In this document: in pieces, positions 58,536 to 64,000 of the stretch
Position numbering within the stretch: the stretch's first letter is position 1
How the letters are laid out: each line of letters opens with the position of its first letter
Assembly: GCA_019802505.1 (NCBI GenBank)
Contig: JAFMOC010000310.1
Location: 1-64,000 of the forward strand
Direction of reading: 5' to 3'
DNA from: Corydoras sp. C115
Taxonomy: Eukaryota; Chordata; Actinopteri; Siluriformes; Callichthyidae
Length of the DNA: 64,000 nucleotides
The notes under the pieces: model-generated
Database searches by the model: none
The model's input: only the letters and a program-made list of their open reading frames with translations
Told to the model about the DNA's origin: nothing
Program-made: the position numbers and the translations under genes

Positions 58536-58940
58536 AGATAGGAAAATAGAACCAAGATTTAAAAAAATAATAAAAAATACTCAGTCTCTTTGAAGCTGGA
58601 ACCTCGAGGTAAACATCCTCTTTCCTCTGGTGGAGAAACATCCACCTTAGCCTCGCTACATATTTCAGCCCCCAAAAAATCTCTCTCCCGAAAGCCTTTA
58701 AATGTATATTTAATGTTCCACGCGTGGACTTTTTCATCGCCGCCCTTCAGCCGGCACCGCTCTGGTTCTCCGGCGCGGTGCAGGAGGCACCGCCTTCATC
58801 CTCAATCACAGCCCCTCCTCAGGACGAGATGTCTCAAGCGCTTTCGTATCGACAGGAGTCTGCAGGAAATGAAAATGGCAGAACAAACGCACGGCTTGGT
58901 GTTCCATCAAACGCCAAGCAGCCGGCTGACCCGTCTGTCT
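58536..58940. other. Single-copy block
   Basis: Overlapping frames of 243 and 152 codons begin here but run into the 38-bp repeat and match no known family, so I do not call a gene. CCGCCCTTCAG at about 58741 could be an acceptor. Confidence 0.35.
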
Positions 58941-59090
58941 GTTTATGGACCGAATCGAGAACCGGTCCACATCTGTCTCTTTATGGACCGAATCGAGAAC
59001 CGGTCCACGTCTGTCTGTTTATGGACCGAATCGAGAACCGGTCCATGTTTGTCTGTTTATGGACCGAATCGAGGACCAGTCCACGTCGTG
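58941..59090. repeat. 38-bp tandem repeat, four copies
   Basis: TTTATGGACCGAATCGAGAA with CCGGTCCACGTCTGTCTG repeats at a 38-bp period from 58941. Low divergence suggests a young expansion. Confidence 0.95.
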
Positions 59091-59206
59091 AGCACAGGAT
59101 ACACACTAGATTATCTCGGTATGCAAACACTGCTGATGGGCTTTGTCCCATCCCCATCCTTAACAGATTATCAGTTCTTTAAAGTGATTTGTGTTCATCT
59201 AGGTAG

Positions 59207-59248
<42 letters not shown>
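59207..59248. repeat. (TG)n microsatellite
   Basis: About 20 TG units. Confidence 0.98.
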
Positions 59249-59249
<1 letters not shown>

Positions 59250-59324
59250 GCTACAACAGGTGCAGTTTTTGTAAGATATATAGTAGGATATATACTTGAT
59301 TGGCTTGTGCTGGTATTATAGAGA

Positions 59325-60305
59325 TGCAAGTGTTGGACAAAGTCTTAGACATTATCTCAGGTGTGGACGAATGTTAGACACTATCTCATGTGTGGACAAA
59401 ATAATAGACACTATCCCACTTGTGAACAAAATAAGACACTATCTCACAAGTTGTCAAGAACTGTCCAGAATCCCCCAGAGGTGAGCGGGTCCGCCGGACA
59501 TCGCGGACGCCGCTCGCGCATAGATGAGCGTCTCCCGGGATCCGGCGACGCGTAGACCACAGCGTCCGCCGGTCTAAACGGAGGGAGACGCTCCCACGGA
59601 TGTGACCTGCGCGGAACGTCAACGCAGCGACACACCGTGGCGGGAATGCGAGAAGGAGGCGACTGGAACACCGGGATAAAATCCAAAACAGAATTTATTA
59701 AAAGATGGTGCCTAAGCACCAACAGAACGGGGATAACAGAACAGAACTTAACGTAGGGTAATATAACCACTAACCAAAGACGTGCCCAGACTTGCGGGTG
59801 AAAACAGATTAAATAGGAAACCCAACTAAACACGTGACAAAAACAACCAATCACCCAAGTCAGATAATGAGAACCGAAAACGAGGGACAGGTGCAGCAGG
59901 TGCTCGTGACACAAGTGGACAAAATGTTAAACAGTTTCTCGTGTGTGGACACAATAAGACACTATCTCAGGTGTAGACAAAATAATATATACTATCTCAT
60001 ACGTAGACACTATCCCATGTGTGCAGAAAATAATAGACACTATCTCCGATGTGGACAAATTAATAGACACCATCAGACTTCTGGACAAAATGTTAGACAC
60101 TATCTGTTGTGTGAACAAAATGCCAAACACTACCTTATGTCTCGGGTGTGGACAAATGTTGGACATAATCTCACTTGTGGACAAAATGTCAGACATTGTC
60201 TCATGTGTGGACACAATAAGACACTATCTCAGGTGTGGCCGAATGTTAGACACTATCTCAAATGTGGGAAAAAATAATAGACACTATCTCACTTGTGGAT
60301 AGTTA
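59325..60305. repeat. GTGGACAAAATGTTAGACAC minisatellite, split by LTR
   Basis: Degenerate units of about 25-30 bp (GTGTGGACAAAATAATAGAC, CACTATCTCA) lie at 59325-59451 and 59912-60305. The gap is the solo LTR at 59452-59911. Confidence 0.88.
59452..59911 (-). mobile_element. Solo LTR with 5-bp TSD
   Basis: The 460-bp insert begins TGTCA and ends TGACA, and is flanked by a perfect 5-bp duplication CAAGT at 59447-59451 and 59912-59916. This is the signature of an LTR-retrotransposon LTR left after recombination. On the minus strand, an AT-rich CCTATTTAATCTG (TATA-like) precedes AATAAA (plus-strand TTTATT at 59694-59699) by about 110 bp, followed by a CpG-rich 3' part. This gives the minus orientation. 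No internal genes remain, so the family (Gypsy/ERV-like) cannot be fixed. Confidence 0.78.
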
Positions 60306-60704
60306 GGAGACCGTCAGACACAGAGAACCCAGCGTCTCAGTGAGCGTTCACATCCTGAATCCAAACTGAGAATCTATACCATTAAAACTAAAGAGAGGGA
60401 AGAGTTCCCAAAAAAGAGTTCCCACTGCTTTCAGCTTCCCCTTTAATCCTGAACTGTCTTCCTGAGACGCCGTTAAAGAGAGAACGTGAAGGTCGAGACG
60501 AGGTTCTAAAAACCAGCAGCAGGTATCGCAGCTCCTCTGATCGGCCTTCAGAGGGTTCCGGCTGAAAGACGGGGTGAAGGAACAGTCAGCGGGCGGAATT
60601 TCTGAAGAAGAAAACCTTTTGAATAATTTAAAATACATAAACAACTCCAAAGAATCTGATTACTGAATGAGTTCGAAACAAATTAATTTAAAAACCGCAG
60701 TGCA
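60306..60704. other. Single-copy spacer
   Basis: Unique sequence; a 100-codon minus frame has no recognised domain. Confidence 0.35.
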
Positions 60705-60711
60705 AAATTAA

Positions 60712-60746
<35 letters not shown>

Positions 60747-61135
60747 CATCCAGATTTCAACAAATGTGTTTAAAAAAATAAAATAAAATAAAAAAAAGCA
60801 AAAATGTAAACCGAGTGCGCGGCCGGGTCGGCTTCGAATTTAATTAGTAGTGTTTATGGCTGATAGCCTCTTTTGATCTGTTTAAAAATGAAAGAAAAAT
60901 AAAAAAATAAATAATTAAAAAAAACACCAAATAAAAAATTTGAAAGAAAACAAAAGAAAGAGACACAGAAAAAAAGAAAAAAAAATAATAATTACAAGAA
61001 ATAAAACATGAGAAACGAAATAATTAAAAGTAAAAAGCAAAAGACAATTAAAAATAGGTTAAAAAAGAAAAAAAGGAGAAAAAGAAATTGAAAATAATAA
61101 AGACAATAAGAACAAAACCAGTTTAAATTAGAAAT
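60705..61135. repeat. A-rich low-complexity block
   Basis: (AAT)n at about 60710-60742 is followed by AAATAAAA- and AAAGAAAA-type sequence to 61135, with one short non-A-rich island at 60806-60875. Confidence 0.88.
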
Positions 61136-61559
61136 TTAAGTAAGAAAGTTTAATAAAGCATCAGGAAGTTTGGATCTGGACTCAGGACTCCCGGACGGAG
61201 ATGCGGTGTCCACCCGGTCAAAATGAGTAGAGCGTCTGATTGCAATAACAGAACGCGGAACCGTCGGGCCTTTAGATTCTGCTTTGAATCCGAATAAATC
61301 TGCGATCACAGGATCCGCGATCACTGGTTCCGGTTCAGTAAATCTGCAACAGAATTTCAGGGTTTCAATGAACTGCCGGGTTCGTGTTCCACACCAGCGC
61401 CTCCGTTCCGCTGGAGACTAAAGAAACATGCAGAACATCGAACATCGAGAAATGGCGTGATGTGAACTGCGAGACGGCGCCAATTAAATCTAGCACGACG
61501 TGAGGATGTGGGGGGATGTCAGGGCTGTGGGGGATGCCCACTGGCCATACGGATGGAAG
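61136..61559. other. Single-copy block
   Basis: Unique sequence with GGATCTGGACTCAGGACTCC and GATCACAGGATCCGCGATCA. Nothing recognised. Confidence 0.35.
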
Positions 61560-61842
61560 AGGACCAAAATCCCCAAAGTCCACACACACTCCCTAGTCCT
61601 AAAGCCCCAAAGTCCACAGACACACCCCATAGTCCACAGACACACCCCGGAAACCACAGACACACCCCAAAGTCCACAGATACACCCTAAAGACCACAGA
61701 CACCCCCAAAATCCACAGACATAACCCCAAGTCCACAGACACACCCGGAAAACTACAGACACACCCCAAAAACCACAGACACACCTCAAAGTCCCAAAAT
61801 TCCAAACACACCCTGGAAACCACAGACACACCTCTAAGAGGA
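61560..61842. repeat. CCCAAAGTCCACAGACACAC minisatellite
   Basis: Degenerate 20-bp units. The same family reappears at 63240-63540. Confidence 0.9.
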
Positions 61843-62087
61843 ACCGGAACGGCTGCCCCGGCGAGGTGGAGGGTGTTCACACAGGTCTCTGAGGTTCACA
61901 CAGTCTGCAGCGGTGGCTGAAAATCGGAGTGCCGCCCGCAGTTGGCCCTGAGCGTTATCATAAGAGCGTTATAAGCCATGTTTACTCCTGTATTATTCAT
62001 GAGCTGGACGTCCCTCCTCCACGCTGCTTTTAGTCGATGTTAACGCTGCACGTTAATGCGCCGCGCAGTGGTCCACGTTAACACGGG

Positions 62088-62124
<37 letters not shown>

Positions 62125-62159
62125 TGCTGAGCATTCCACATTAACACAGGGAAAATAAC
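61843..62159. other. Single-copy spacer with (GA)n
   Basis: Mostly unique; a (GA)n tract lies at about 62092-62124 next to the V-SINE. Confidence 0.45.
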
Positions 62160-62415
62160 AGTCCAACAGTCAAAAAACATGGATTCAATGTCAAACGGAT
62201 GCTCCAAATTGCCCCATATAGAGTGTGTGTGTGTGTGTGTGAGTGAGTGTGTATCCAGGGATAGATTGGCGTCCTGTCCTGGGTGTATCTGCCCAGCGCC
62301 CAAAACATTCTCCCCTGAATGGGCATGGGGAACCCCCTCATCCCTCACACCCCCTCCCCCATGACCCTGGTGGAGGAATAAGCTGAAGATGATGGATGGA
62401 TGGATGGATGAATAG
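62160..62415 (+). mobile_element. V-SINE, 3' half
   Basis: Starts near the core end (CAGTCAAAAAACATGGATTC), then GCCCCATATAGAGTGTG with (TG)n, GGCGTCCTGTCCTGGGTG, CATTCTCCCCTGAATGGGC and a GATGGATGGATGGATG tail. Head and most of the core are missing. Confidence 0.83.
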
Positions 62416-62465
62416 TAATCTCAAGGGGGGGTCCGGCCATGACCGTGTCAGGACTGTGGTATGAG

Positions 62466-62600
62466 AAGTGTGTGTGTGTGTGTGTGTGTGTGTTTGCGTC
62501 ATGCCTGTCACAGCGTGAGTCCTCTCTGGGGCTCTGTGGATGCTTTTTGCACTCGAATGGCAGATCTCTGTCACACACTGTCACACTTACACACTGTGTG

Positions 62601-62636
<36 letters not shown>

Positions 62637-62818
62637 CGAACCAGTCTGCGAGTCATGTAAGCGATCAGTTCTGAGCTGTACAACATGAAGGACAAGGTGA
62701 GAGAAAAAGGATGAGCGATAAGAATAAAGAAATAGACGTTCTGCAGGAGATACAAACAGAACCTGACAGATGAAGAGATGAGAGAGAGAGAGAGATCAGA
62801 TTTGAGCGAGCGAGCGAG

Positions 62819-62850
<32 letters not shown>
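62466..62850. repeat. Cluster of (TG)n tracts
   Basis: TG runs at about 62466-62492, 62604-62634 and 62823-62849, with unique sequence and a (GA) run at 62777-62795 between. Confidence 0.9.
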
Positions 62851-62854
<4 letters not shown>

Positions 62855-63070
62855 GCATACCAGGTTCTGTCCCAGATCCGGCTTACCTGCAGTATGGTTG
62901 GATGGCACTTTGGTATCTTGCAGATTAAACCTGAGCTCCAGCACAGCTGGTCCGCTGCACGTGGGCCGAATGTGGCCCTCACAGCCCCAAACGCGTGGTC
63001 CACATCTGGTCCAGATCTGGCCGTGCTACCCACCTGCGACCCCCTTTTTGGCTGATTCGTGGCCCTAATC
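62855..63070. repeat. GGCCCAGATCTGG-type interspersed repeat
   Basis: CCCAGATCCGGCTTACCTGC, then units of GTGGGCCGAATGTGGCCC and ACATCTGGTCCAGATCTGGC. It resembles the widespread fish family of short units around ATCTGGCCCAGAT. The first 65 bp recur at 63906-63970. Confidence 0.6.
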
Positions 63071-63239
63071 TGGTGCATAAGGCGTCCACAATGTGCAACC
63101 AGAAGCAGTCGGTACCATGTGACGCTGGTCCGCGGCCCGGATGAAAGTTTGTGAGTGTGATGCTGCTACCCGAGAAGAGGTTTGAATCTGGATCGGGGTA
63201 CGGAGGACTGCAAGGCACGCATGGTCCCGTCTTCTGGAT

Positions 63240-63540
63240 GCTCCCAGTTTCTGACAACCCGGAAACCATAGACACACCCCAAAGACCCAAAGTCCATAGA
63301 CACACCCCAAAGTCCATAGATGCACCCTAAAAACCACAGACTCACCCCAAAGCCCCAAAGTTCAAAGTCCCAAAGTCCATAGACACTCCATAAACCACAG
63401 ACACACACCAAAGTCCCAAAAACCACAGACACACCCCAAAGTCTTAAAGCATTAAAATTCAAATACACACCCCAAAGCCTACAGACACACCCCAAAGTCT
63501 CAAAGCCCCAAAGTCCATAGACACCCCAAAAATAACAGTA
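63240..63540. repeat. CCCAAAGTCCATAGACACAC minisatellite, second array
   Basis: Same 20-bp family as 61560-61842, with CATAGACACACC variants. Confidence 0.9.
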
Positions 63541-63589
63541 GTTATATATGTTAAATACTGAAGCAGATTCTGAAATGAAATGTGAGATC

Positions 63590-63829
63590 TGGGTACCCAG
63601 TGATGGATTGGCGCCCTGTCCTGGGTGTGCCCAATCTGCCCAATGCCTGAAAAAGTCCAAAATCATGGATCCAAGGGATTTTAAATGGTCAAAATTGCAC
63701 CATAAAGAGTGTGTCTGTGTGAGTGAGTCTGTACCCAGTGATAGATTGCCCCCCTGTCCTGAGTGTATCTGCTCAGCGCCTAAAACGTTTTTCCCTGGAT
63801 GGGCATGGGACCCCCCCCACACCCCTCGT

Positions 63830-63832
<3 letters not shown>
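63590..63832 (+). mobile_element. V-SINE fragments, rearranged
   Basis: A tail piece (CCAGTGATGGATTGGCGCCC) precedes a diverged core end (AAGTCCAAAATCATGGATCC) and a second tail (CCAGTGATAGATTGCC to CCCTGGATGGGCATGGGACC). Confidence 0.75.

Positions 63833-63902
<70 letters not shown>
63833..63902. repeat. (TG)n microsatellite, longest in window
   Basis: About 34 uninterrupted TG units. Confidence 0.98.
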
Positions 63903-63905
<3 letters not shown>

Positions 63906-64000
63906 CATACCAGCTACTGTCCCAGATCCGGCTTACCTGCAGTATGGATGGATGGCACATTGGTGGACCGCTCACTTGCGAGGGCCATGCGTCAGCCAGA
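63903..64000. repeat. Second copy of the 62855 repeat, window edge
   Basis: GCATACCAG, CCCAGATCCGGCTTACCTGC and GTATGGATGGATGGCAC match 62858-62925. The copy is cut by the window end. Confidence 0.75.

Noticed and set aside
58590..59321. 243-codon plus-strand frame
   Set aside because: The first half is unique but matches no family I recognise. The rest translates the 38-bp repeat and (TG)n.

Overview
The window reads as repeat-rich, non-coding vertebrate DNA, most probably from a teleost fish. The evidence is tRNA-headed V-SINE-type elements with the conserved central core, a decayed Tc1-like transposase, the tail of an L1/Tx1-type LINE, a solo LTR, fish-type SINE tails, and a very high density of micro- and minisatellites. 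I find no intact protein-coding gene, rRNA or functional tRNA gene. The longest open frames (958, 456, 382, 354 codons) lie wholly or mostly inside tandem repeats whose unit lacks stop codons, so they are artefacts. The species cannot be fixed; the SINE style would fit ostariophysan fish such as catfish or characins, but that is only a guess.

Layout. 0-2.4 kb: two minisatellites separated by CpG-rich single-copy DNA. 2.3-6.1 kb: a CT/CA-rich satellite interrupted by a 5'-truncated LINE, which itself holds a SINE with an 11-bp target duplication. 6.4-7.3 kb: CA-rich arrays. 7.7-10 kb: an imperfect palindrome with roughly 400-bp arms and flanking duplications. 10.3-11.1 kb: a long TC tract holding a LINE tail. 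11.3-12.5 kb: a SINE-core-derived satellite with a hairpin in each unit. 13-20 kb: one SINE, a direct duplication and several minisatellites. 20-24.3 kb: single-copy DNA and purine-rich arrays with another LINE tail. 24.3-31.9 kb: SINEs, a 50-bp A-box-like tandem repeat and single-copy blocks. 31.9-37.2 kb: the largest satellite, 11-bp units in higher-order units of about 1.1-1.2 kb. 37-50 kb: single-copy blocks, SINE pairs, a four-unit tandem repeat and the Tc1 relic. 50-54.6 kb: a tandem repeat with LTR-like ends and arrays of SINE cores. 55.9-57.4 kb: a GTAC-rich minisatellite. 58-64 kb: SINEs, a solo LTR inside a minisatellite, an A-rich block and a probable segmental duplication.

The parts relate through repeat history rather than gene function. 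Three LINE 3' ends all sit in tandem repeats in the same polarity, as expected for a repeat-targeting LINE. The V-SINE central core appears to have been amplified into satellites at least five times. The single-copy stretches between arrays are CpG- or homeodomain-motif-rich and are the best places to look for conserved regulatory elements or unrecognised exons. Two low-confidence exon candidates are given.
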